Assembly (NCBI GenBank): GCA_013140695.1
Contig: JABFSI010000037.1
Coordinates: 1 to 33,406, forward strand
Direction: 5' to 3'
Length of the DNA stretch: 33,406 nt
From: Sideroxydans sp.
GTDB taxonomy: Bacteria; Pseudomonadota; Gammaproteobacteria; Burkholderiales; Gallionellaceae
Of the stretch, positions 25,333 to 33,406 are shown one piece after another. Below the pieces are notes generated by a model. That model was not told where the DNA came from, did not search any database, and saw only the letters and a list, made by a program, of their open reading frames with translations. Position numbers and translations under genes: made by a program. Position 1 is the stretch's first letter. Every line of letters starts with the position of its first letter.

Positions 25333-26361
25333 ATGTTCAGCTCTCCTTTTATTTCACAACCCAGCAGTGTCAGCCAAATTATGCTGCGCGTACTGTTGGC
25401 GTTGATTCCTGGCATCGCGTTCTACGTGTGGTATTTCGGCCCTGCCATCTTGGTGTCTCTTACACTGGCATCTATCACCGCACTCGTCACCGAAGCGCTG
25501 ATGCTCAAGCTACGCAATCGCCCCATCAAACCTTTCATTTCTGACAACACCGCGCTGCTCACTGCCTGGTTATTAGCCCTGTCTATCCCACCGTTAGCGC
25601 CGTGGTGGTTAATTGTGGTGGGCACCGCCTTTGCCATCGCCGTCTCCAAACATCTCTACGGCGGCTTGGGAAGCAATCCTTTCAATCCCGCGATGATTGG
25701 TTATGCCGTTTTGATTATTTCCTTCCCCGCCCCCATGACGCACTGGATTACCCCGCATTCGGTGGATGGAATGAGTCTCAATTTTGCAGCGCAGTGGAGT
25801 TACATTTTTAGCGGTATGTTGCCCAGTGGATTGACGCTGGATGCGGTCACCATGGCGACACCGCTCGATACGCTGAAAACGCAATTGCATCTCGGTCAAT
25901 CCGTCGCCGACATTCGCGACATGCCTATCTTTGGGCGTTTAGCTGGACACGGTAGCGAAATGGTGGCCGCCGGTTTTGCCCTTGGCGGGCTCTACCTGCT
26001 CTTCACTCGCATCATCTCTTGGCATTTGCCTGTGGTATATCTGGGTACCTTATTCGCCGTGGCGGGGCTCTTCCATGTGCTTGACCCTGCACACTATGTC
26101 GCCCCGCTGTTCCACTGGTTCTCGGGGGCGGCGATGATTGGCGCTTTCTTCATTCTCACCGATCCCGTCACCTCACCCACCACGCAAAAAGGCAAAATTA
26201 TTTTTGCAGCAGGCGCAGCGGTACTCACTTACCTCATTCGCGTGTTCGGCGGCTTCCCCGATGGTGTGGCCTTTGCCACTCTGCTCATGAATATCTGCGT
26301 ACCCCTCATCGACATCTACACGCAACCTAAAGTATTTGGCAAAAAGGGAGCGGGGAAATGA
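25333..26361 (+). CDS. rnfD: Rnf complex membrane flavoprotein RnfD
   Basis: 342 residues with about nine or ten membrane helices, homologous to NqrB. It carries a covalently bound FMN on a threonine; the likely site is Thr176 in VTMATPL, which sits where RnfD proteins have their attachment loop. The local TMAT differs from the SGAT of NqrB and RnfG, and I cannot judge from memory whether it is usual for RnfD. Other landmarks are SDNTALLTAWLLALSIPP, YGGLGSNPFNPAMIGYA and FFILTDPVTSPTT. It is the only operon member not overlapping its upstream neighbour; its stop overlaps rnfG as ATGA. Confidence 0.96.
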   Translation: MFSSPFISQPSSVSQIMLRVLLALIPGIAFYVWYFGPAILVSLTLASITALVTEALMLKLRNRPIKPFISDNTALLTAWLLALSIPPLAPWWLIVVGTAFAIAVSKHLYGGLGSNPFNPAMIGYAVLIISFPAPMTHWITPHSVDGMSLNFAAQWSYIFSGMLPSGLTLDAVTMATPLDTLKTQLHLGQSVADIRDMPIFGRLAGHGSEMVAAGFALGGLYLLFTRIISWHLPVVYLGTLFAVAGLFHVLDPAHYVAPLFHWFSGAAMIGAFFILTDPVTSPTTQKGKIIFAAGAAVLTYLIRVFGGFPDGVAFATLLMNICVPLIDIYTQPKVFGKKGAGK

Positions 26362-27020
26362 AACGTATTGCACGTTCCACCCTACAGACCGCCGTCAATT
26401 TGGCATTCTTTGCCGTCATCGGCACGGCCATATTAGCCGCCACGTTTAGCCTCACGCACGAAGCGATTGAAAACACTATTGAGGCCGAGAAATTAAAACT
26501 CATCTCACAAATCGTGCCGCCTAGCCAATACGACAACGACATTTTGCGCGATGTTAAAAATGTGCCTGCCGATGCCTTGCTGGGTACTAGCGCCCCGACG
26601 ATTGCTTACATCGCACGCCTTAAGGAACAACCCGCCGCCGCCATTATTGAAGTCGTGGCGCGCGAAGGTTATTCAGGCGACATTCGTCTCATTTTAGCGA
26701 TTCGCCCTAACGGCGAATTGTCTGGCGTGCGCGTGCTAGCCCACAAAGAAACACCCGGCTTGGGCGACTACATTGACATCGGAAAAAGCGATTGGATTAA
26801 AGGCTTCGATGGTAAATCGCGTATCACGTGGGGCGATGCACAATGGAAAGTAAAAAAAGACGGCGGGCAGTTTGACTATATGGCGGGTGCCACTATCACC
26901 CCGCGTGCTGTGGTAAAAGAAGTGAATCAAACCTTGCAATATTTCGCACTGCATCGCGATGAATTGTTCGCTCCCACTACCGTCAGCGCGATTACAACCG
27001 TGACAGGAGATAGCAAATGA
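26358..27020 (+). CDS. rnfG: Rnf complex FMN-binding subunit RnfG
   Basis: 220 residues. One N-terminal membrane helix (about 11-33) anchors a periplasmic FMN-binding domain. FMN is attached covalently through a phosphoester to the threonine of the S/A-GAT motif, here AGATIT with Thr179. Also seen are [12 protein letters not shown] and [10 protein letters not shown]. Attachment requires the ApbE flavin transferase, which is not in this window. Gene order rnfD-rnfG-rnfE matches the E. coli rsx operon. Both ends overlap their neighbours by four bases. Confidence 0.97.
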   Translation: MKRIARSTLQTAVNLAFFAVIGTAILAATFSLTHEAIENTIEAEKLKLISQIVPPSQYDNDILRDVKNVPADALLGTSAPTIAYIARLKEQPAAAIIEVVAREGYSGDIRLILAIRPNGELSGVRVLAHKETPGLGDYIDIGKSDWIKGFDGKSRITWGDAQWKVKKDGGQFDYMAGATITPRAVVKEVNQTLQYFALHRDELFAPTTVSAITTVTGDSK

Positions 27021-27715
27021 AGCTAACCGAAATCAAAGCCATCTTTCACAACGGTTTGTGGAAACAAAATCCAGGCTTGGTGCAATTGCTCGGCTTGTGC
27101 CCTCTGTTAGCCATTAGCAACTCTGCGGTGAATGCCATCAGCCTCGGTCTCGCCACCACGCTGGTGATGGCCATGAGCAGTGGTGCGATTGCGCCCATTC
27201 GCAGTTACGTGCCCAACGAAATTCGCATCCCTGTGTTCGTGCTCATCATCGCGGTGCTGGTCACCGTGGTGCAGTACCTGATGAATGCCTATATGTACGG
27301 ACTGTTCGTGGTACTCGGTATTTTCATTCCGCTCATCGTCACCAACTGCATCGTGTTGGCGCGTGCTGAATCTTTCGCTTCCAAAAATCCTCCCTTGGCC
27401 TCGGCACTCGATGGCATGGCAATGGGATTAGGGTTAACCGCCGTGCTGGCGGTATTGGGCGGTGTGCGCGAAATCATCGGCAAGGGCACGCTGTTTTCAG
27501 GCATCGACTTAGCCTTGGGTGAAAGTACCCAATCGTGGGTCATCCATGTCATCCCAGACTATCACGGCTTTTTGCTTGCCATCCTTCCGCCCGGCGCATT
27601 CATCGGCCTCGGCCTGCTCATCGCAGGTAAGAATTGGCTGAACCTGCGCGCCGAAGCCAAGCAGCACAGCAAACCCGCCTCCACTCCAATGGTTGGTGAG
27701 GCTGCGCAAGGATGA
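27017..27715 (+). CDS. rnfE: Rnf complex membrane subunit RnfE
   Basis: 232 residues with six membrane helices, paralogous to RnfA but inserted with opposite topology. Its conserved cysteines for the shared intramembrane [2Fe-2S] centre are in LLGLCPLLA and [12 protein letters not shown]. Typical segments are [32 protein letters not shown] and [10 protein letters not shown]. The short charged tail ends at a stop that overlaps nth as ATGA, so DNA repair and electron-transport genes are translationally linked. Confidence 0.97.
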   Translation: MKLTEIKAIFHNGLWKQNPGLVQLLGLCPLLAISNSAVNAISLGLATTLVMAMSSGAIAPIRSYVPNEIRIPVFVLIIAVLVTVVQYLMNAYMYGLFVVLGIFIPLIVTNCIVLARAESFASKNPPLASALDGMAMGLGLTAVLAVLGGVREIIGKGTLFSGIDLALGESTQSWVIHVIPDYHGFLLAILPPGAFIGLGLLIAGKNWLNLRAEAKQHSKPASTPMVGEAAQG

Positions 27716-28344
27716 ATGCGGCAAAACGACGCGAGATCTTCTTGCGCCTGCAAGCGGCGAATCCTCACCCCACCACTGAACTGGAACATGCATCGCCCTT
27801 TGAATTACTGGTCGCGGTAATCCTCTCGGCGCAAGCCACCGACAAGAGCGTGAACCTCGCCACGCGCGAACTGTTTCCTGTTGCCAATACCCCACAAAAG
27901 ATAGCCGACCTAGGCGAAGACGAACTGCGCGGATACGTACAGCGCATCGGCCTGTATCAAACCAAGAGCAAACACATCATCCAGATGTGCCGCATCCTAT
28001 CGGAGCAACATGACGGACAAGTACCACAGACACGCGAGGCGCTGGAAGCATTGCCCGGCGTGGGCCGCAAGACCGCCAACGTCATCCTTAACACCGCCTT
28101 CGGGCATCCCACTATCGCCGTCGACACGCACATCTTCCGCATCAGCAATCGCATCGGCCTAGCCCCTGGTAAAGACGTTGTCGAAGTTGAAAAGAAACTC
28201 ATGAAATTTGTCCCTAATGAGTTCAAACAAGACGCGCACCACTGGTTGATTCTGCACGGTCGCTACGTGTGTATCGCACGCAAACCGAAGTGCGGTGAGT
28301 GCGGAATAGTAGATTTGTGTGAATTCAAAGAAAAGGTATTGTGA
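27712..28344 (+). CDS. nth: Endonuclease III
   Basis: 210 residues, nearly colinear with E. coli Nth. This DNA glycosylase/AP lyase removes oxidised pyrimidines. The catalytic Lys120 lies in [11 protein letters not shown] (helix-hairpin-helix) and Asp138 in IAVDTHIFR. The [4Fe-4S] cluster uses Cys187, Cys194, Cys197 and Cys203 in [19 protein letters not shown]. Placement after rnfE repeats the rsx-nth layout of enterobacteria. It has no own promoter in view and depends on the operon. The stop overlaps the DUF1841 start. Confidence 0.98.
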   Translation: MNAAKRREIFLRLQAANPHPTTELEHASPFELLVAVILSAQATDKSVNLATRELFPVANTPQKIADLGEDELRGYVQRIGLYQTKSKHIIQMCRILSEQHDGQVPQTREALEALPGVGRKTANVILNTAFGHPTIAVDTHIFRISNRIGLAPGKDVVEVEKKLMKFVPNEFKQDAHHWLILHGRYVCIARKPKCGECGIVDLCEFKEKVL

Positions 28345-28766
28345 TGTTCAACCCCACCCGTGATGAAGCAAGGCTTTTCCTATTCGAATCTTGGCGTAAA
28401 CGTTGCGCCAAAGAGTTGTTGTCGCCGCTAGAAGATTTAACGGCGCAGCTCATTGACAAGCATCCTGAGTATCACGCGATATTCAACGACCCCGAAAAAA
28501 ACCAAGACAAAGATTTTGCGACGGATGGCAGTGTGGTGAATCCGTTCTTACACTTGATGATGCACCTCACCATTGAGGAGCAAATCTCCATTGGTCAGCC
28601 ACATGGCATCCGCGAGCAATTCACACGGTTGACGCAAAAATATGAATCCGAGCATGAGGCGCAACACGCGATGATGGATTGTTTAGGCGAGATGATTTGG
28701 CAGGCACAACGCAATCAAACCGCCCCTGATGCAGCGGTTTATTTGAGTTGTTTAGGAAAGCAGTAA
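28344..28766 (+). CDS. DUF1841 family protein
   Basis: 140 residues from the ATG at 28344, which overlaps the nth stop as TGATG; a GTG one codon earlier is possible, but AAAGG is better spaced (seven bases) for the ATG. The sequence fits DUF1841, small soluble proteins of beta- and gammaproteobacteria without known function: FNPTRDEARLFLFESWRK at the start, NPFLHLMMHLTIEEQISIGQ and HDAQHAMMDCLGE-type block (here EAQHAMMDCLGEMIWQAQR). Conserved His residues in LHLMMHL and EHEAQH could bind metal, but that is speculation. It is the last gene of the rnf operon and converges on pssA with a ten-base gap. Confidence 0.9.
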   Translation: MFNPTRDEARLFLFESWRKRCAKELLSPLEDLTAQLIDKHPEYHAIFNDPEKNQDKDFATDGSVVNPFLHLMMHLTIEEQISIGQPHGIREQFTRLTQKYESEHEAQHAMMDCLGEMIWQAQRNQTAPDAAVYLSCLGKQ

Positions 28767-28776
28767 GGCTGTGCGC

Positions 28777-29532
28777 TTACGGTTCGTTGGCAGGCGGTGC
28801 TGCTTTACGCAAAGCAAGCAAGGCCATGACATAACCCGACAAGCAATAGCCGAGGAACAACAAGAACAGATTTAACGGTGGATTTTGTGCGACGAAGATG
28901 AAGAACAACGCCACTAAAAAGATGCTGAAAAATGGCACGCTCTTACGCATGTTGATGGTTTTGAAGCTGGAGTATTTAATGCTGCTAACCATGCTTAACC
29001 CAGCAAATACGGTCAGTGCAGCCGCTACCCAGCGTAGGTCATATCCCGTGTAGCCATTATCTAATGCAACCCATACCGCACCTGCCACTAACGCAGCCGC
29101 AGCGGGGCTGGGCAAGCCTTGAAAATAACGTTTATCAATCACGTCAATATTGGTATTAAAACGCGCTAAACGTAAGGCGGCACTGGCGCAGTAAATGAAA
29201 GCGGCAAACCATCCCCACTTGCCCAAATCTCGGAACGCCCATTCATACATCAAAATAGATGGCGCAACACCGAACGACACCATGTCGGACAAACTATCGT
29301 ATTCCGCGCCAAACTCGCTTTGCGTATGCGTCATGCGTGCCACTCGACCATCCAATCCATCCAAAATCATGGCGATAAAAATAGACACCGCAGCATATTC
29401 AAAACGTCCATTCATCGCCTGCACAATGGCATAGAAGCCCGCAAACAAGGCCGCTGTAGTGAATAGGTTGGGCAACAAGTAGATGCTGCGCCGACGCAGG
29501 TTCATTTTTTCGCGTTGTTTGAGATCAATCAT
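28777..29532 (-). CDS. pssA: CDP-diacylglycerol-serine O-phosphatidyltransferase
   Basis: 251 residues. This membrane enzyme makes phosphatidylserine, the precursor of phosphatidylethanolamine, from CDP-diacylglycerol and serine. The CDP-alcohol phosphotransferase motif is complete: Asp58, Asp61, Asp79 and Asp83 within DGLDGRVARM and GAEYDSLSD. Six or so membrane helices follow the pattern of the type II (Bacillus-like) enzyme, not the peripheral E. coli type. AGGAACACT before the ATG gives a reasonable ribosome site. It follows ilvC, as commonly seen in betaproteobacteria, but with a 143-base gap holding a hairpin. No psd gene is in the window. Confidence 0.95.
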   Translation of the reverse strand: MIDLKQREKMNLRRRSIYLLPNLFTTAALFAGFYAIVQAMNGRFEYAAVSIFIAMILDGLDGRVARMTHTQSEFGAEYDSLSDMVSFGVAPSILMYEWAFRDLGKWGWFAAFIYCASAALRLARFNTNIDVIDKRYFQGLPSPAAAALVAGAVWVALDNGYTGYDLRWVAAALTVFAGLSMVSSIKYSSFKTINMRKSVPFFSIFLVALFFIFVAQNPPLNLFLLFLGYCLSGYVMALLALRKAAPPANEP

Positions 29533-29614
29533 AGTGTTCCTACTTTTGCCAAGTTTGGGGTCATTGAGGGCACTGTATCACCGATGCTGATGTGGGAGCG
29601 CACGCTATGAAAAT

Positions 29615-29664
29615 GGGGAAGGAATGGAACATGAAGGTTTTACGCCTCTCTTCCATCCTTCCCC
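29615..29664 (-). terminator. Probable terminator after ilvC
   Basis: GGGGAAGGAATGGAA (29615-29629) pairs with TTCCATCCTTCCCC (29651-29664), 14 bp with one bulged base and a 21-base loop. On the minus strand it follows the ilvC stop by about 12 bases and is followed by ATTTT. This would end or attenuate the ilv transcript before pssA. Its sequence resembles the repeats at 7026-7076 and 21925-22004. Confidence 0.55.
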
Positions 29665-29675
29665 CTTCTCGTTTT

Positions 29676-30713
<1,038 letters not shown>

Positions 30714-30729
30714 TCAAAAAATAAAATCG

Positions 30730-31221
30730 TTACAGTTTCAAAATACGCTCGCCACATCCAATACCGGATGCACCTGTGCGCACAGTTTCAATAATCAAAT
30801 CGTGATCAATCGCTTTCAAAAAATTATCTAATTTGGAACCGCTTCCAGTCAGCTCGATGGTGTAGCTCGTGCCAGACACATCAATGATGCGACCTCGGAA
30901 GATGTCGGTGATGCGCTTAAATTCTTCGCGCGCATCCCCCTCGGCACGCACCTTAAGCAACATCAGTTCTCGCTCAATATGTTCACCATCGCTCAAATCC
31001 ATCACCGCAATCACATCCACCAACTTATTCAGTTGCTTGTTGATTTGTTCGATGACTTCATCCGAACCATGCGTCACGATGGTCATGCGCGACATGGTGG
31101 TATCTTCAGTAGGCGCAACAGTAAGCGATTCAATGTTGTAACCGCGTGCCGAAAACAACCCCGCCACACGCGACAGCGCACCCGTTTCATTTTCCATCAG
31201 CAAAGAAATGATGTGACGCAT
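30730..31221 (-). CDS. ilvN: Acetolactate synthase small (regulatory) subunit
   Basis: 163 residues, the IlvH-like length. It binds valine through its N-terminal ACT domain (about 1-77; HIISLLMENETGALSRVAGLF, then ARGYNIESLTVAPTED as landmarks split here) and makes the large subunit feedback-sensitive. The C-terminal domain has ELMLLKVRA, GRIIDVSGTSYTIELTG and GASGIGCGERILKL. The ATG overlaps the ilvB stop by one base (TAATG). In betaproteobacteria the gene is called ilvN or ilvH. Confidence 0.97.
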   Translation of the reverse strand: MRHIISLLMENETGALSRVAGLFSARGYNIESLTVAPTEDTTMSRMTIVTHGSDEVIEQINKQLNKLVDVIAVMDLSDGEHIERELMLLKVRAEGDAREEFKRITDIFRGRIIDVSGTSYTIELTGSGSKLDNFLKAIDHDLIIETVRTGASGIGCGERILKL

Positions 31222-32927
31222 TACAAGTCCTCCGCCAAAATCACTTCTGACAAGCCCTTACCGCCGGGCACCATGGGGTAGACGTTTTCAGTTGAGTCGG
31301 TACGGAAATCGAGAAACACCAATTCATCTTTACGTGCGAACGCTTCTTTCAACGCACCTTCCACATCCGATGGCTTCTCCACCAAAATCCCTACGTGACC
31401 ATAAGCCTGCGCCAGCTTCACAAAATCAGGCAACGCATCCATATAGGAATGTGAGTAACGGTTGCCGTGGAAAAACTCTTGCCACTGACGCACCATGCCT
31501 AGATAGCGATTGTTCAGTGCAATAATTTTCACGGGAATGTTGTACTGCTTGCAGGTAGACAGCTCCTGAATGTTCATCTGGATACTGCCTTCGCCCGTCA
31601 CACACGCTACGGTTGCATTGGGATGCGCAAGCTGCACACCCATTGCCGCTGGCAAGCCAAAACCCATCGTGCCCAACCCGCCCGAGTTAATCCATTGGCG
31701 CGGCTTGTCAAATTTGTAGTACTGCGCCGCCCACATCTGGTGCTGCCCCACATCGGAAGTTACAAACGCTTCGCCGCGCGTAATTTCGTACAGTTTTTCG
31801 ATGACGAATTGCGGTTTAATCACTTCGTCTGAATTTTTGTACGTCAACGATTTTCGACTGCGCCAGGTGTCGATTTGCTTCCACCACGCTTGCAAAGCCA
31901 CCGCATCGGGCTTTTGTTTGATGGCATGCAATACCTTGAGCAAATCCACCAGCACGTGCTTCACATCGCCCACAATCGGCACATCCACTTTGACGCGTTT
32001 TGAAATAGACGCAGGGTCAATGTCGATATGAATAATTTTGCGCGGCACAGAATTAAAGTGCCCCACGTTGCCAATTACCCGATCATCAAAGCGCGCGCCC
32101 ACGGCCAGCAACACATCACAATCTTGCATCGCAAGATTAGCTTCATACGTGCCGTGCATACCCAACATACCCAGATTTTGCTTGTCCGTGGCAGGGTGAC
32201 CTCCCAAGCCCATCAGCGTGTTGGTTACAGGGAATCCCAACAACTTCACCAAGTCATACAAGGGTTGCGCCGCATCCGACAAAATCACCCCGCCACCCGC
32301 ATACACCATAGGGCGCTTGGCATTGAGCAACAATTGCGCGGCTTGTTTAATGTGTTCCGCATCCCCTTGAGTGACGGGGCTGTAAGAACGAATGCTCACT
32401 GTTTCAGGATAGTTGAATTCGGTCTTTTGATTGGATACGTCTTTAGGAATATCCACCAACACAGGTCCAGGGCGTCCGCTCTTGGCTAAATAAAAAGCTT
32501 TCTTCAGCGTAATCGCCAAGTCTTTAACGTCTTTAACCAAAAAGTTGTGTTTGACGCAAGGACGAGTAATACCCACCGCATCCACTTCTTGGAAAGCATC
32601 TTCACCGATATAGCTAGTCGGTACTTGCCCGCTGATGACCACCATCGGAATGGAGTCCATATAGGCCGTAGCAATGCCCGTTACCGCGTTGGTGAGTCCG
32701 GGACCAGAGGTGACCAAAGCCACGCCCACTTTATCTGTGGAGCGCGAATAGCCATCCGCCGCGTGCACCGCTGCTTGTTCGTGTCGCACCAAGACATGCT
32801 TGACTTTATCTTGCTGAAACAGTGCGTCGTAGATGAACAGCACCGCTCCGCCCGGATAGCCAAAGACGTATTCCACGCCCTCTTCTTGCAAACATTTGAT
32901 GGTGATTTCTGCGCCGGTCAGTTGCAT
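31221..32927 (-). CDS. ilvB: Acetolactate synthase large (catalytic) subunit
   Basis: 568 residues from the ATG at 32927; an open extension to a TTG at 32996 is rejected because it would cover the promoter and the family starts at MQLTGAEI. It is the ThDP-dependent first common enzyme of valine, leucine and isoleucine synthesis. Landmarks are the ThDP glutamate near [25 protein letters not shown], the FAD-region [12 protein letters not shown] and the metal/ThDP motif [13 protein letters not shown] followed by ALNN. GEGS replaces the more common GDGS, a conservative change I believe occurs in relatives. The ribosome site is weak. Confidence 0.97.
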   Translation of the reverse strand: MQLTGAEITIKCLQEEGVEYVFGYPGGAVLFIYDALFQQDKVKHVLVRHEQAAVHAADGYSRSTDKVGVALVTSGPGLTNAVTGIATAYMDSIPMVVISGQVPTSYIGEDAFQEVDAVGITRPCVKHNFLVKDVKDLAITLKKAFYLAKSGRPGPVLVDIPKDVSNQKTEFNYPETVSIRSYSPVTQGDAEHIKQAAQLLLNAKRPMVYAGGGVILSDAAQPLYDLVKLLGFPVTNTLMGLGGHPATDKQNLGMLGMHGTYEANLAMQDCDVLLAVGARFDDRVIGNVGHFNSVPRKIIHIDIDPASISKRVKVDVPIVGDVKHVLVDLLKVLHAIKQKPDAVALQAWWKQIDTWRSRKSLTYKNSDEVIKPQFVIEKLYEITRGEAFVTSDVGQHQMWAAQYYKFDKPRQWINSGGLGTMGFGLPAAMGVQLAHPNATVACVTGEGSIQMNIQELSTCKQYNIPVKIIALNNRYLGMVRQWQEFFHGNRYSHSYMDALPDFVKLAQAYGHVGILVEKPSDVEGALKEAFARKDELVFLDFRTDSTENVYPMVPGGKGLSEVILAEDL

Positions 32928-32967
32928 GGGACAAAACCTATGTATTACTTCGATTGAAAGACCGCGC

Positions 32968-32996
32968 AAGATAAAGGCTGGCAACAGTTTGGTCAA
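32968..32996 (-). promoter_or_regulatory. Candidate ilvB promoter
   Basis: On the minus strand TTGACC (32996-32991) and TATCTT (32973-32968) are exactly 17 bases apart, a good sigma-70 promoter. It predicts a leader of only about 35 bases before the ilvB ATG, too short for a branched-chain leader peptide and attenuator like the E. coli one. Confidence 0.6.
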
Positions 32997-33045
32997 CCCC
33001 TAATCACGCAAGAATCGCTTGAAAGCCCTTGTCTCTACAGGAATT

Positions 33046-33054
33046 TGCTATGAT
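33046..33054 (+). promoter_or_regulatory. Candidate extended -10 for the sigma-factor gene
   Basis: TGCTATGAT fits an extended -10 (TGnTATnAT), about 25 bases before the TTG start of the sigma gene. No well-spaced -35 is clear. It is back to back with the ilvB promoter in a gap of about 150 bases. Confidence 0.4.
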
Positions 33055-33078
33055 GCGCCGCCCCCAAGGAGTGAACGA

Positions 33079-33406
33079 TTGGCCACTAGAGAACAACTTT
33101 CCGATTTCCTCGCCAGCATTGAGCGACGCGCCTACAAACACGCCCTTTTCACCGTGCGCGACTCGCACGCGGCGCTGGATGTAGTGCAAGACGCCATGCT
33201 CAAACTGTCTGAACGCTATGGCGACAAACCCGTGGAAGAGTATCCGATGCTGTTTCATCGCATCCTGCACAACACGCTTATGGATTACTTTCGTCGCCAA
33301 AAAGTGCGCAATTTTTGGACGTCTTCATTCTCCTCATTCACGTCAAGTCATGCCGAAGAGGAGTTCGATCCGCTCGATGTGTTGGAAGATAAAAATAATT
33401 CAGCCC
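33079..33406 (+). CDS. Sigma-70 family (ECF-like) RNA polymerase sigma factor, 3' end cut by window edge
   Basis: 109 codons are open from a TTG to the right edge. AAGGAG (33066-33071) stands seven bases before the TTG, which decides this start; a GTG at 33071 is in another frame and overlaps that site. The protein starts ATREQLSDFLASIERRAYKHA after the initiator (landmark in part) and shows sigma region 2: ALFTVRDSHAALDVVQDAML, then YPMLFHRILHNTLMDYFRR, the usual -10-recognition helix. An acidic linker follows (AEEEFDPLDVLED). It is most like the ECF-type sigma gene often found divergent from ilvB in betaproteobacteria. Region 4 and any anti-sigma gene are outside the window. Confidence 0.88.
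   Translation, partial: MATREQLSDFLASIERRAYKHALFTVRDSHAALDVVQDAMLKLSERYGDKPVEEYPMLFHRILHNTLMDYFRRQKVRNFWTSSFSSFTSSHAEEEFDPLDVLEDKNNSA

Noticed and set aside
25868..25870. RnfD TMAT instead of SGAT as a broken flavin site
   Set aside because: The threonine itself is present, and the preceding residues may vary normally in RnfD; I cannot show it is abnormal.
32928..33078. Leader peptide and attenuator for ilvB
   Set aside because: The candidate promoter leaves only about 35 bases of leader; no short frame rich in Leu, Val or Ile codons or terminator hairpin was found.

Overview
The window is 33.4 kb of gene-dense chromosome that reads as a betaproteobacterium, most likely near Nitrosomonadales/Gallionellaceae. 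This is inferred from gene content and order only: nrdR-ribD-ribE-ribBX-ribH-nusB-thiL, aat-bpt-pyrD, rnfABCDGE-nth, and ilvB-ilvN-ilvC-pssA divergent from a sigma-70-family gene. There are no rRNA or tRNA genes, CRISPR arrays, insertion-sequence transposases or phage genes. No stretch longer than about 210 bases lacks a gene.

Region 1 (1-8332, minus strand) is a cofactor and nucleotide-metabolism run: glyA, nrdR, ribD, ribE, ribBX, ribH, nusB, a DUF262/DUF1524 (GmrSD-like) nuclease gene, and thiL, which is cut by the left edge. Most junctions are 2-5 bases apart or overlap as ATGA. Two things disturb this run. The AT-richer DUF262 gene sits between nusB and thiL. A 125-bp element with 28-bp inverted ends sits between ribE and ribD and supplies the last residues of RibD. 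The second RibBA domain has lost the GTP cyclohydrolase II zinc cysteines, so it is a RibBX-type protein.

Region 2 (8421-18527) mixes envelope and signalling genes with housekeeping ones. On the minus strand are a secreted LysM-FecR protein, a coiled-coil protein with an intact cyclic-nucleotide-binding cassette, and pmbA. Divergent from pmbA are darP and an alpha/beta hydrolase. A large soluble protein with a PilZ-like motif lies back to back with an OmpR-type response regulator and a CHASE2 membrane histidine kinase.

Region 3 (18533-22371) holds the two N-end-rule aminoacyl transferases (aat, bpt), an uncharacterised multi-pass membrane protein and pyrD, all overlapping or abutting. A hairpin covers the aat start codon. 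A small unknown gene converges on pyrD.

Region 4 (22464-28766) is a complete Rnf electron-transport operon (rnfABCDGE) followed by nth and a DUF1841 gene. It is preceded by a promoter-like site with a dyad over the -35.

Region 5 (28777-33406) has pssA and the branched-chain amino-acid genes ilvC, ilvN and ilvB on the minus strand. Divergent from ilvB is a sigma-70-family gene cut by the right edge.

Three intergenic sites (7026-7076, 21925-22004, 29615-29664) share a GGGGAAGG/CCTTCCCC inverted-repeat design at gene 3' ends and may be one dispersed repeat family. All calls come from reading the sequence; no database search was run.
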